This document shows, one piece after another, positions 1 to 7,983 of a DNA stretch of 20,482 bases. The DNA lies in IMG/VR virus record IMGVR_UViG_3300040801_004248, positions 1 through 20,482 of that record, one strand, 5' to 3'. The notes beneath the pieces were generated by a model. The model saw only the letters and a program-made list of their open reading frames with translations. It was not told the DNA's origin and made no database searches. Source of the DNA: a virus. A program made the translations under genes and the position numbers. The number at the start of each line of letters is the position of its first letter. The first letter of the stretch is position 1.

Positions 1-783
1 ATGCCAATATAAACCACACACTTCTACTCCAAGTTTACTGTTGGGAAAATATAAATCAAGTTCTAATGGAGCTATTTGCTTTCTATCATTGTGTATTAAT
101 TCTATTTGTGAGTAATTTTCTACAAAATAACTCAATAATTTCTGTTCTGGCCTAGATGTATAATTATTCTGTAAATAACAATATAAACAGCGATTACCTT
201 TTTTACCACCACTATTCCTAAAATTGTGAAATGTAGTCTCCCACTCATGCCCTTCTGGACACAATAGTTTTATTTTTGATATATTATTTATATACTCATC
301 AGATAGTAATTTATAACCAAACTGTTCAACATAACTACACACATACTCTATATTATGTTTATAAATCCTACCAGGAACATATGAATTAGCCCCTGGATGT
401 ACTTCTCTATATTTTGTAGCCTTTTGTAACAGGCGATCCCCTTTAGTAGTGTAATAATATTCCAATTTTCTTACACACTCAGATTTTTTATCACGGCCCT
501 CTTGGGTTTTACGATTCTTACGGCATAACCTCACCCTTTCACAATCTTCAGATCCACAAAAACGCTTTTTACTATAATAAGTAGAAAATTTCTTGCCACA
601 AGACTCACACACTTTATGATATTCTTCATACCCACATTTCTTGCGAGACCTTTCTCTATCACGTATCCTACTAACTAATTTACGCCCCTCATCTTTACAA
701 GCCATACAATACTTTTGATTTGGGCTTGTTGGTGTAAAAATTTCCCCACACACACCGCAACACTTATCTTTATATTTTGTCAT
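1..783 (-). CDS. Vsr-like (EDxHD) homing endonuclease, 3' end cut by window
   Basis: This reading frame opens with ATG at 783, has GGAGG seven bases upstream, and runs without a stop for 261 codons to the window edge, so the C-terminus is missing. Residues 9-29 and 59-81 hold two CxxC...C zinc-finger-like units (CCGVCGEIF and CESCGKKF). Residues about 158-202 form a third Cys/His module (CPEGHEW ... CLYC). Residues 211-261 start a nuclease domain: RPEQKLL (E213), LELDLYFP (D243), then GVEVCGLYWH ending at H261. This spacing matches the EDxHD family related to very-short-patch-repair nucleases, whose known member I-Bth0305I is a phage homing endonuclease. It sits just downstream of the capsid gene but has its own promoter, so it looks free-standing. 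Family assignment comes from motif recall, not a search. The expected Asp after the His lies outside the window. Confidence 0.85.
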   Translation of the reverse strand, partial: MTKYKDKCCGVCGEIFTPTSPNQKYCMACKDEGRKLVSRIRDRERSRKKCGYEEYHKVCESCGKKFSTYYSKKRFCGSEDCERVRLCRKNRKTQEGRDKKSECVRKLEYYYTTKGDRLLQKATKYREVHPGANSYVPGRIYKHNIEYVCSYVEQFGYKLLSDEYINNISKIKLLCPEGHEWETTFHNFRNSGGKKGNRCLYCYLQNNYTSRPEQKLLSYFVENYSQIELIHNDRKQIAPLELDLYFPNSKLGVEVCGLYWH

Positions 784-818
784 AACAAAACCTCCAAAAT
801 AAATTTATCTATATATAT

Positions 819-848
819 ATTATAGAATATTTTTTCAATTTTGCTAGA
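819..848 (-). promoter_or_regulatory. Phage promoter, copy 1 (endonuclease gene)
   Basis: The minus strand reads TCTAGCAAAA, nine variable bases, then TATTCTATAAT. TATAAT (819-824) is a consensus -10, and CTAGCA (842-847) lies exactly 17 bases upstream at the -35 position. The same arrangement occurs at 14811-14840 and 16786-16815. It is placed to transcribe the endonuclease gene starting at 783, with a leader of about 30 nt. Confidence 0.8.
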
Positions 849-896
849 CCGAAAATACCTGCTTTTAGAAAAAGATATCTAAGAACTTTTTGTTTT

Positions 897-930
897 AGTT
901 ACGCCCACCAAAAATTTAGTGGGCATAACT
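897..930 (-). terminator. Stem-loop after the capsid gene (terminator or processing site)
   Basis: A 12-bp near-perfect inverted repeat (agttacgcccac / gtgggcataact on the plus strand, one G-U pair as RNA) encloses a 10-nt loop. It begins 15 bases beyond the stop codon of the capsid gene. On the minus strand it is followed by AAAACAAAAAG rather than a U-run, so it is not a textbook intrinsic terminator. On the plus strand a T-rich stretch lies on the 5' side. It could terminate weakly, protect the 3' end of the abundant capsid mRNA, or be an RNase site. Confidence 0.6.
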
Positions 931-944
931 ATATGAAATTACTA

Positions 945-2015
945 TTATACTGATCTATCTATAATTCCAACACCTAACATACGTGGATCCAAACATGCAA
1001 ACCCAATTTCCTCCCATCCAAAAAACCCAGCTTTCTGAACTCTTAAAAGAGTAGGATCATCATACGCTTCGTACTCTTTACGAATAGGCATTACTAACGA
1101 ATCATTAACACTAAGGTCAAAACCAACAACTTGTGTTTCGCCCAAAGTAGATACAGTACCGTCTGCAGCAGTAATATTCGGATTATCCAGCGAATAAGCA
1201 TTATACTCATCATTAACATCGGCAATAAACTTACCATAAGCTGAACCATTACCATTAATATTATACAAACCAGTTGCACCAAGGTGCTGCACTACATTTA
1301 ATGTTACATTCCAGATACTACCCATACCAGCAGCTTGAAAAATCTCTCGCCTAGTTATAGGATCAATATCTGTATCCGTCCATTCTCTTATGTCCGCCGC
1401 ATCCTCAGGCGAAACATACAAATCAGTCAACTTACGACCAATTCTCTGAAAACCAACTATCATTTTATTAATAAGCTCTTTTGAAAGATACCCAGCACCA
1501 GTAGATGCAGGATTAATTTCATAAATAGGAGCTGGACGTGATCCAAGTAATCCCTTTCCAAAAAATCTAGAAGTAGCCGCGGGTAAAATAACCCTCCAAC
1601 CACATTCCTCTTCATAATCTGCCAAAGCTTTAGCAGCTTTCTCAGCAGCTCGAGCTGCAATATCAATCCTCGAATCCCTAGCATAAGTAAGTTTCCAATC
1701 ACCAGTCGCATCAACGGTAAATGTAGGAACATATACTTCCTCACCAATACCTTCTATAAAATTCTGAGCGACATAACCAAGACCCGGTAATACCCAAACT
1801 GGAATTTCAAAATCTTCAGCCACAGGATAACTAGCCTGTGCACCAGGCCCTAATCTCTCGACAGCAAATAACTGCCTCATAATGGAATCTCTTTCTATTG
1901 CTTGAAGGATTGGAGTAGTAAGAGCAGCAGCAAATGCTTTATATGCAATCAATCCTTCTGGAGTATTGATAGCAGCAGTAGCTTTAAACAGATCTTGCAT
2001 TTCTTTTCTATCCAT
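945..2015 (-). CDS. Major capsid protein (HK97-fold type, inferred)
   Basis: This 356-residue protein is the last gene of the head module, after protease, scaffold and a decoration-like protein, which is the usual place of the major capsid protein. The length suits an HK97-fold subunit. The N-terminal region is helical with Ala-rich segments, residues about 60-125 are beta-rich (an extended-loop-like part), and an Ala-rich helix (AARAAEKAAKALADYEEEC) near residues 119-137 resembles the long spine helix. The C-terminal third has strand-rich domain features. No signal peptide or membrane segment is present. GGAGGA lies 11 bases before the ATG, a slightly long spacing. No family motif is decisive; the call rests on order, length and composition. 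Confidence 0.75.
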   Translation of the reverse strand: MDRKEMQDLFKATAAINTPEGLIAYKAFAAALTTPILQAIERDSIMRQLFAVERLGPGAQASYPVAEDFEIPVWVLPGLGYVAQNFIEGIGEEVYVPTFTVDATGDWKLTYARDSRIDIAARAAEKAAKALADYEEECGWRVILPAATSRFFGKGLLGSRPAPIYEINPASTGAGYLSKELINKMIVGFQRIGRKLTDLYVSPEDAADIREWTDTDIDPITRREIFQAAGMGSIWNVTLNVVQHLGATGLYNINGNGSAYGKFIADVNDEYNAYSLDNPNITAADGTVSTLGETQVVGFDLSVNDSLVMPIRKEYEAYDDPTLLRVQKAGFFGWEEIGFACLDPRMLGVGIIDRSV

Positions 2016-2092
2016 AATCTAACATTCCTCCATCAAATAGTTTTGGATGCACTAGCCGTGCTTTTATCCATAATTCACTTATTCTATTTGTT

Positions 2093-2686
2093 TTAATATA
2101 ATAATTTTACCCTAATCGGATAAAGTGTAGTATTGTTATTGTTAGCAGTAACCTGTGCGGCACTTGCCCCCTTAACAACAGTAGCAACCCACCCACTACC
2201 ACCAATAGGCGTAGTCTGAGTATTTTGAGTGGCACCATCATCACAAAGCTCAGACAAACTGGCCTGCCTTACATATAATTTAGTACCACCGGCCAATGCC
2301 CCACTACCATAATAATGGATAGTGTCCCAAATACCTAAATGAGCAACACCAACAGGCGCTGGCTTTGATCCATTAATAACACCATTACTATCATAACTAG
2401 GCTGTGCAATAACATCCGAAGATCCAAGATCTCCAGGAAGCATAATACCAGCTGGATGAATAGAATGATAACCAGCCTTCACTTTTTGCATTAAAAATCC
2501 AAAACAAGGCTTGTCTTCATTGGCAGCATAAATATTAACAGTACCATCACTTGCACCTGTATCAAGATAACAAGCTGAACCAGCATAAGCCAAAACACCT
2601 CCGGCACCTGTAGTTGCAGCCGTACCAGAACTTGTACCAAACTGGCAAAATTGATTTTCTATAACAGGATGTCTAGGAATAAACAT
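2093..2686 (-). CDS. Putative head decoration/stabilisation protein
   Basis: This 197-residue protein is rich in Gly, Ala, Ser and Thr, with predicted beta structure throughout and no charged coiled coil or membrane segment. It starts MFIPRHPVIENQF and ends PIRVKLLY. Its ATG follows a strong AAGGAGGGAAGG site. It lies immediately upstream of the major capsid gene and downstream of the scaffold-like gene, the common slot for capsid decoration or stabilising proteins. Function is inferred from position and composition only. A second capsid or vertex protein is the main alternative. Confidence 0.55.
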   Translation of the reverse strand: MFIPRHPVIENQFCQFGTSSGTAATTGAGGVLAYAGSACYLDTGASDGTVNIYAANEDKPCFGFLMQKVKAGYHSIHPAGIMLPGDLGSSDVIAQPSYDSNGVINGSKPAPVGVAHLGIWDTIHYYGSGALAGGTKLYVRQASLSELCDDGATQNTQTTPIGGSGWVATVVKGASAAQVTANNNNTTLYPIRVKLLY

Positions 2687-2721
2687 AACTACCTTCCCTC
2701 CTTAACTATATTTTACAACAA

Positions 2722-3492
2722 TTACTCACCATCAACTGACTTATCCAATCCTTTAGCCATCGCCTTACCTAATTCTTTATACTTATTAAGTATATCATCA
2801 CCAGGAGCAACTTCCATATTAAGTAAAGCAGCCATAGCTTTCATTGGTTCTATAGGGCTATCAGAAATAGCAGCAGCCTCTTCCTCAGCCTTTATTCTTG
2901 CAGCTTCAATTTCTTCTGCTTCTTTCCTAGCAGCTTCTTCTTCAGCTTCCAATTTTTCATCAGTTTTTAATTCAGAAGATAATTCTAATTCAGTAATAAC
3001 AGATTTACGTAATTCAATACGATCTGTTTTATAAGCTGCGAATTCTTCATCATCCATTTCACGAATCTTAGCAACCTGATCTTTTACAGCTTCTTCATCA
3101 ACAGCGGACACGCCTTCGCCCTTGAGTTCTTCAAATCTAGCTTGTGTAAGCTGATCCTTTTTAATATTCTCAAGATCTTCTTCAACCATTTCCGCTCTCT
3201 TAATTAATTCTTTCTTTTCAGCCTCAAAATCAGAAGTCGCTTTCTCAAGATTCTCTTCAAGCTCTTTATTAGTCTTAGAAACTTCAGAAACAGTTAATTC
3301 AAGCTCTTCTATCTTCGATGTAAACTCGCTAAGTTCTTCATCTTTTGCCTCTAAAGATGTCACCAACTCGTTTATTTTCTCAGCAGATTCATTAAGAGCT
3401 TTTTCAGTCTGTTCCCTCATATCTAATTCTTCTTTTTGCCTAAAGATATCGTCTACAACACTCTGAATATCTTGAGTAAGTTTATCAGACAT
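2722..3492 (-). CDS. Capsid scaffold-like coiled-coil protein
   Basis: This 256-residue protein is highly charged and predicted to be a nearly continuous alpha-helical coiled coil from about residue 10 to 215, dominated by Glu, Lys and Ala. A short C-terminal region follows (PMKAMAALLNMEVAPGDDILNKYK..., starting near residue 216) that looks like a separate helical domain. Scaffolding proteins have this makeup: a long acidic coil with a small C-terminal segment that binds the capsid subunit. The gene sits between the prohead protease and the capsid gene, as scaffold genes do. It has a strong AGGAGG ribosome site. Scaffold function is inferred. Confidence 0.7.
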   Translation of the reverse strand: MSDKLTQDIQSVVDDIFRQKEELDMREQTEKALNESAEKINELVTSLEAKDEELSEFTSKIEELELTVSEVSKTNKELEENLEKATSDFEAEKKELIKRAEMVEEDLENIKKDQLTQARFEELKGEGVSAVDEEAVKDQVAKIREMDDEEFAAYKTDRIELRKSVITELELSSELKTDEKLEAEEEAARKEAEEIEAARIKAEEEAAAISDSPIEPMKAMAALLNMEVAPGDDILNKYKELGKAMAKGLDKSVDGE

Positions 3493-3600
3493 GAATTAAA
3501 CCTCCTATAATAATTTTTTACATATTAAAAACTAACGACCAACCTCGTATAAATCATTTCACAATTCCCCATTTCCTTAACCTAATCCATATATTATGAA

Positions 3601-4020
3601 TTAATTACTGTAATGCCTGCGCCAAATCTGGTTAGTATGTGTATTGTCAAAATTATAACCAATACCTAACATGAACATAACATCAAAATTACAATCATCA
3701 TTAGCAGCAGCTGTCTTAACTTTGAGCTTAACTACGTTGTTATCTGTATCTTTAGACACATAATAGTCTAACTCTGCTGCTGGTTCTGATAACGGTGTAA
3801 TTTGAATAACTCCACCTGCAACGTCATGATCATTAAACGATACACCGCTGGACAGCACTACTTCAGTACTACCTGATGCCAAAGTAAAAGTATCAGCCCA
3901 TATGAAAGGGAGTCTGCGTCCATTACCTAAATTTCTGTATAACACGGATTCACCATCAGAAGCATTAACCCTAACAACTTTGGGCACACTTTTTGTTTTT
4001 CCTACTTGTGCTTGTGGCAT
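3601..4020 (-). CDS. Unknown 139-residue protein in the head module
   Basis: I do not recognise this family. The protein is beta-rich, has a basic N-terminus (MPQAQVGKTKSVPKVVRVNA) and ends with an aromatic, basic tail (GYNFDNTHTNQIWRRHYSN). It lacks membrane segments and coiled coils. A strong AGGAGG lies before the ATG. It lies between the prohead protease and the scaffold-like gene, so a minor head, decoration or head-fibre role is plausible but not shown. The 107-base gap downstream of it to the scaffold gene holds only that gene's ribosome site and no convincing promoter. Confidence 0.6.
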   Translation of the reverse strand: MPQAQVGKTKSVPKVVRVNASDGESVLYRNLGNGRRLPFIWADTFTLASGSTEVVLSSGVSFNDHDVAGGVIQITPLSEPAAELDYYVSKDTDNNVVKLKVKTAAANDDCNFDVMFMLGIGYNFDNTHTNQIWRRHYSN

Positions 4021-4046
4021 AAGCGATATCCTCCTATTTTAAATTT

Positions 4047-5120
4047 TTAAATTCCTAATAAATTCTTTAATTGCGCCAAAAGATTGCCTCGTTTATCTAT
4101 GTCCTTTAAATCATCTAACTTATGTTTAGTATACTCCGTTGTTACTTCTGTTACTTTATACCTAATACATTCCGGATCATCAGCTCCTCTAGAAGACGAG
4201 GTACACCCAGTATCATAAAGTGTACACCAGTTTTCATGTAAAACCTTAGCACCTGGACCATTAAAAGCAGCATCTATTACACGTTTTTGATAACTCACAC
4301 AAATACCTACACTAGTTTGTGATCGTATATCGACAATACCTATATCAGCCGCTTCCTTCCCTTCTTTATTATCCAAACCGATTTCAAGATCCATCTCGAC
4401 CACAAGATCTGTTTCATTTGATTCTTTTTTCTTAGCGGTCTCTAAAATAATAGATCTAGGATTAGCAGGCTTCTTAACCAACCCACACCCAGAAAACAAT
4501 AGACTTCTTAAAACTCTATCTACTTCTCCCTTTGCTATTTCCTTCCCCTTTTTTAAAACTCTCGCTACACGCCCTAATACATCATCTGAATCTAACCCCA
4601 AAACTTCAGCTTCTTGTCTAGATATTATAAGATCCCCTATTTTTATATCATAATCTTGAAAATAAGTCTCCATAGATAATTTCCATTTATGTTCTTTGAC
4701 TTCCTCAGCTAATTCTGGAAATCTACTTTTATACACAATACCAGCTATCATAACATCCATGTCAATATTCTCAAGTTCATCTTGTTTCATACTTTGTAAA
4801 ACATCAATATCAAGTTTATTCCCAGTACGGTCTACAAAAGCGCTCGAATATATATGTCCAACAATTTGTGATTCATCATGCTCAACGTCTAACGCCTTAT
4901 TGTTAATAGTATTATGTGCTTTAACAAGCTCGGAAGGTAAGAAAAATGCTTTATTCAAATTTCCGCCTGATGATACAAATATACCAGAAAAAAATAACAT
5001 GTCTGGTGTTTTATCTTCCGGAAACTTCACTACTGAAGCAACTTCCTGCCTAATATCCTCTGTACCCTCAAACAATTCGATTTCAGCCTCCAGTGTAACT
5101 GGGCTATATTTTTGTTCCAC
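4047..5120 (-). CDS. Prohead maturation protease (serine protease, S78/U35-like)
   Basis: This 357-residue protein begins at GTG (5120), preceded by GGGGAGG. Residues about 40-165 look like a prohead protease: a His in LDVEHDESQIVGHI (H81) and a Ser in KWKLSMETYF (S149) match the His and Ser positions of the herpesvirus-assemblin-like phage proteases. The rest is acidic, then Cys-containing (about residues 275-325) and ends in a short amphipathic helix (LLAQLKNLLGI). The protease would cleave scaffold and capsid proteins during head maturation and is correctly placed between portal and scaffold/capsid. The long C-terminal part may be a self-cleaved delivery or scaffold-binding segment. The third catalytic residue was not assigned. 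Confidence 0.75.
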   Translation of the reverse strand: MEQKYSPVTLEAEIELFEGTEDIRQEVASVVKFPEDKTPDMLFFSGIFVSSGGNLNKAFFLPSELVKAHNTINNKALDVEHDESQIVGHIYSSAFVDRTGNKLDIDVLQSMKQDELENIDMDVMIAGIVYKSRFPELAEEVKEHKWKLSMETYFQDYDIKIGDLIISRQEAEVLGLDSDDVLGRVARVLKKGKEIAKGEVDRVLRSLLFSGCGLVKKPANPRSIILETAKKKESNETDLVVEMDLEIGLDNKEGKEAADIGIVDIRSQTSVGICVSYQKRVIDAAFNGPGAKVLHENWCTLYDTGCTSSSRGADDPECIRYKVTEVTTEYTKHKLDDLKDIDKRGNLLAQLKNLLGI

Positions 5121-5213
5121 AACTAGTCCTCCCCTAAAATAAAAATATAATAATCTCCTATTAATATACAGTTAGATTATTCATAACTGACTGCCATCAC
5201 TAAAAATAGGCGT

Positions 5214-5553
5214 TTAATTACATTTTAATTCATGGTATCCACAACCAATTTGCTTATGAACTTCTTTATGGCAATAAATACAATAAGTTATACAATTATC
5301 TATGTCTACCGATTCTATAGGGTTATTTACAACTGGATATATATATATGATGGCAGTGCAATTCCACTTCTTCCACAGTTTTGCCACATTTTTGACATGT
5401 ATATTCATCACGTTCTAGCACTAATTGCCTTAATTCTGGCTGAACCTCTCTAGATGTGGCGTCTTTAAACCCCTTAGGCTATAGAGTTTGATTATAAATA
5501 TGGCAAACATTTTCTTTTTTAATAAAATCAATATCATATTTAGTCTTCGACAT
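5214..5553 (-). pseudogene. Dead HNH endonuclease gene (amber plus frameshift)
   Basis: Starting at ATG 5553, which overlaps the end of the portal gene and has AGAGGA upstream, the frame reads MSKTKYDIDFIKKENVCHIY..., meets TAG after 24 codons, and continues in frame through LRQLVLERDEYTCQKCGKTV to LHCHHI, the first half of an HNH motif. It then shifts frame inside an ATATATATAT run (around 5337-5348). The other frame carries on as PVVNNPIESVDIDNCITYCIYCHKEVH, the second half of the HNH motif (CxxC, H), and ends at 5214. Joined, the pieces make one HNH protein of about 110 residues with CxxC ... HH ... N ... CxxCH. A stretch of only the last part also opens as a 65-codon frame but is not a real gene. 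It is a mobile HNH insertion between portal and protease that has decayed. Confidence 0.8.
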
Positions 5554-7489
5554 TTCCTCTTAATTCCCCCAAAAACCCCTCTAAAAATGTTCTAAACTGT
5601 TCTTCATCCATAATTTCTGCAGCATTAGATATCAATGTTTTTACATTTATATTAGCTGCTTGCGAACTTGGGCCTGGTTGTTGACTAGGTGTTTGCTTTG
5701 GTACTTTAGTTTTATTATTTACATTAGTACTAGGTTGTTTCTTTTTAGGCACTTGTCCTTTAGGTCTACCACTAGATGGAGTACCAGTAGGAGCATTTTG
5801 AGTTGATTGTGTTTTTGCTTGTTGAAATGGGCTACCTACAATACCCAAAACACCATCCAAAACAGATTGTAATTCATTCTCCATATTGTTAAATTCATTA
5901 CTATAATCAAACCCAAGTTGCTCAAGTGCAGTTTCATATGATAACATTCTACGATCCACAAGAGACGATATAGTAGACATATACAATATAATATCACGTA
6001 GTACTGTATTATCCCACCTAACTTTAGGAAACCTATCAAACCCCATAGCTTCAGCTATCTGTCTATATTCATTATATATCCAAACCTCTACCTGACGTCT
6101 TGCATAGTTTACTTCTTCTATAACAGTTTTTACAAGTAGACCAGCTTCAGCTTGCTGAACATTTGTAATACCATCAACCAACGCTCTACTAAACGCAAGG
6201 CCACCACTAATATCTTCATTAACTTGTTGATATTTATCCTGACCTAATATAGCTTCAATTTCAGGAGATACTATTTTTTCAACTGATAGTGTGTGGTTCC
6301 AAACTACATCAAACGCTTTCGAAGGTGTGTTGAATAGTTGGGCAACCGTTTCTAGCTGGGACTGATCAGTTACAGGGTATTTGTCAGTACCAACAGTTAC
6401 TTTTAAAATAGCATTACTAATACCATCAAGCGTACTCAAGTCTGCCTCACGTAACGCGCTTTTATATTCCAACGAATCAAATACCTTAACCCCACGTGGT
6501 TTTGAATAACGCTCATAAGGTTGTTTTCTATAATCTATACTACCAACAAATAATGGATCAAGCACAACACCACCACCTTCTTCAACAGATGATTTAAAAT
6601 CAGAAGGTAAAAGTTTAATAATTAATTTTTCATCTTCTGTAAGTTCAGAGGTAGGTTTTTTAAATAGTTTTTTAAGTTCATCTGAGGGTTTTAAAGTTAC
6701 TTTAGTTTTATCAAATAACAGACTGCCCTCAATTTCAATTAAAAGTGGATTCAAAATAGTGTAAGATATAGGCATGAACCCTTTAGACCATACTCTTTTT
6801 TTAGCCGCGAGTTCTTCTTTAAGGTCCCTTTCGTTTTTCTTACGCCCGTCAAGAAGTTTCAATTTTGCTTCAAGATTTTTCAGTCTCTGCTGATGTATAC
6901 GGGCAGCCCTTTCCGACATTTTTTTAAGGTCACCTTTAGCTTTCTTTACACCAGGAACAGTGGATAAATAACTTATACCAGGATCATATTTACCTATAAT
7001 TTTATAAGTTCTTACCATTCCAATACGAAAAAAATCAAAAAATATCCAATCAATAATCTGCTTAAAATTTACATCAAAATTCCAAGTATCATAAAAGGAT
7101 TTAATATCGTCATCATCTATATCGTTTTCAAACCCCTTCGATGCAAAATTAGTTAAAATATCTATATGAGAACCATAATAGTCATGCTCATAGTAATATT
7201 TTATAGCCCTCTTAAATATTTCGTGTGGATCTTCTTCCGAAACCGATTTTTTAATCAAATCTAATACTGAGCGGTTAACAACATCCCGCCTCAAAGTGGA
7301 AGCAAGTTCAGCAGCCCCGTGTAAATTAACAGCTTTTTCTATAGGTAGTGTTGCCAAAACCTTTTGGGTAGGCTTTAAGAAAAAAGCAGACCTACCGCTT
7401 TTCTCATCCACTTCAATTTTTTGTATACCAACTTCTGGGTATTTGTCTTTTAGTTCAGCTGTAATTTTTTGTAAATTTGTATAATCCAT
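5540..7489 (-). CDS. Portal protein
   Basis: This 649-residue protein lies between TerL and the prohead protease, the standard portal position. It contains features common in phage portals: a conserved-looking block RYSKPRGVKVFDSLEYK followed by SALREADLSTLDGISNAILK (near residues 330-370), and a later TM-like/stem region LVDRRMLSYETALEQLGFDY. A very basic coiled coil occupies about residues 190-235. The C-terminus (about 560-620) is rich in Pro, Gln, Thr and Ser and looks disordered, ending in an acidic helix. Twelve copies would form the DNA channel at one head vertex. GGGAG precedes the ATG. The last bases overlap the start of the dead HNH gene. Confidence 0.85.
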   Translation of the reverse strand: MDYTNLQKITAELKDKYPEVGIQKIEVDEKSGRSAFFLKPTQKVLATLPIEKAVNLHGAAELASTLRRDVVNRSVLDLIKKSVSEEDPHEIFKRAIKYYYEHDYYGSHIDILTNFASKGFENDIDDDDIKSFYDTWNFDVNFKQIIDWIFFDFFRIGMVRTYKIIGKYDPGISYLSTVPGVKKAKGDLKKMSERAARIHQQRLKNLEAKLKLLDGRKKNERDLKEELAAKKRVWSKGFMPISYTILNPLLIEIEGSLLFDKTKVTLKPSDELKKLFKKPTSELTEDEKLIIKLLPSDFKSSVEEGGGVVLDPLFVGSIDYRKQPYERYSKPRGVKVFDSLEYKSALREADLSTLDGISNAILKVTVGTDKYPVTDQSQLETVAQLFNTPSKAFDVVWNHTLSVEKIVSPEIEAILGQDKYQQVNEDISGGLAFSRALVDGITNVQQAEAGLLVKTVIEEVNYARRQVEVWIYNEYRQIAEAMGFDRFPKVRWDNTVLRDIILYMSTISSLVDRRMLSYETALEQLGFDYSNEFNNMENELQSVLDGVLGIVGSPFQQAKTQSTQNAPTGTPSSGRPKGQVPKKKQPSTNVNNKTKVPKQTPSQQPGPSSQAANINVKTLISNAAEIMDEEQFRTFLEGFLGELRGNVED

Positions 7490-7526
7490 GTAAATACTCC
7501 CTTTATATAGTTTAATTTTATTAAAA

Positions 7527-7925
7527 TTAAACCTTATCTATTATATCACCGTTAGTGCCGCCTCGTTTCCAAACATCAGCTACAGAAAAAATACCCTTCA
7601 TTCCCATCACAATTCCTAAAATAGCTGCGAATTGGGTACTCGTTATTAAACTTACGCTGAGTAATATAGTAATTAGTGCTATTATCCATATTTTAACTGA
7701 TATTAATTGGCCAAATAATTTCTGTAACCAAATATCCCAAAGCTGGTTCTTACAAATAAAATAACTTTTAAAACTCTTTTTTACTTTTAACTGATCCTCC
7801 ATCTCTTTGAGAAATTCTTTATCAACATCATCAGTAAATTCATCTATCTTAGTATGTATACGCTCTACCATATCTTTAACAGTAGTAACATCTTGTTCAA
7901 GTTCTTTACTTCCTTCTTCAACCAT
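7527..7925 (-). CDS. Small membrane protein between terminase and portal
   Basis: This 132-residue protein has an acidic helical N-terminus (residues 1-50, coiled-coil-like), then two hydrophobic segments (VKIWIIALITILLSVSLIT at about 77-95, FAAILGIVMGMKGIFSVADVW at about 98-118) and a short charged tail. A ribosome site GGGGTGGAG precedes the ATG. I do not recognise the family. Its size, two membrane segments and charged N-terminus could fit a holin or another inner-membrane protein, but its place between TerL and portal is unusual for lysis genes. A role in membrane-associated head assembly is another possibility. Confidence 0.65.
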   Translation of the reverse strand: MVEEGSKELEQDVTTVKDMVERIHTKIDEFTDDVDKEFLKEMEDQLKVKKSFKSYFICKNQLWDIWLQKLFGQLISVKIWIIALITILLSVSLITSTQFAAILGIVMGMKGIFSVADVWKRGGTNGDIIDKV

Positions 7926-7983
7926 CTTACTCCACCCCCACTCTCAAATAAAAACATGTTTATATAAATTACTAGTTAGATTA

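Noticed and set aside
2060-2075. A 12-codon leader (ATG GAT AAA AGC ...) before the capsid gene with a small GCAC/GTGC stem
   Set aside because: Too short to support, with no clear ribosome site and no attenuator structure.
3556-3570. Match of catttcacaattcc to cold-shock exon 1 (about 14717-14730)
   Set aside because: A 14-base match between two places in 20 kb of AT-rich DNA is expected by chance; surrounding bases differ.
4047-4080. Shared C-terminal helix of the protease (LLAQLKNLLGI) and the coiled-coil protein (LAKLRSLLKL)
   Set aside because: Short amphipathic Leu-rich ends are common; similarity is too low to suggest a shared binding partner.
5214-5411. A 65-codon open frame as a separate gene
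   Set aside because: Only its second half is HNH-like; its first half is the wrong frame of the decayed HNH gene that starts at 5553.
5475-5483. TAG reassigned to an amino acid, suggested by the in-frame TAG of the HNH gene
   Set aside because: The gene also has a frameshift, and TAG ends the HNH gene at 11417 and the gene at 12632, while TGA ends the gene at 13550; the code is standard.
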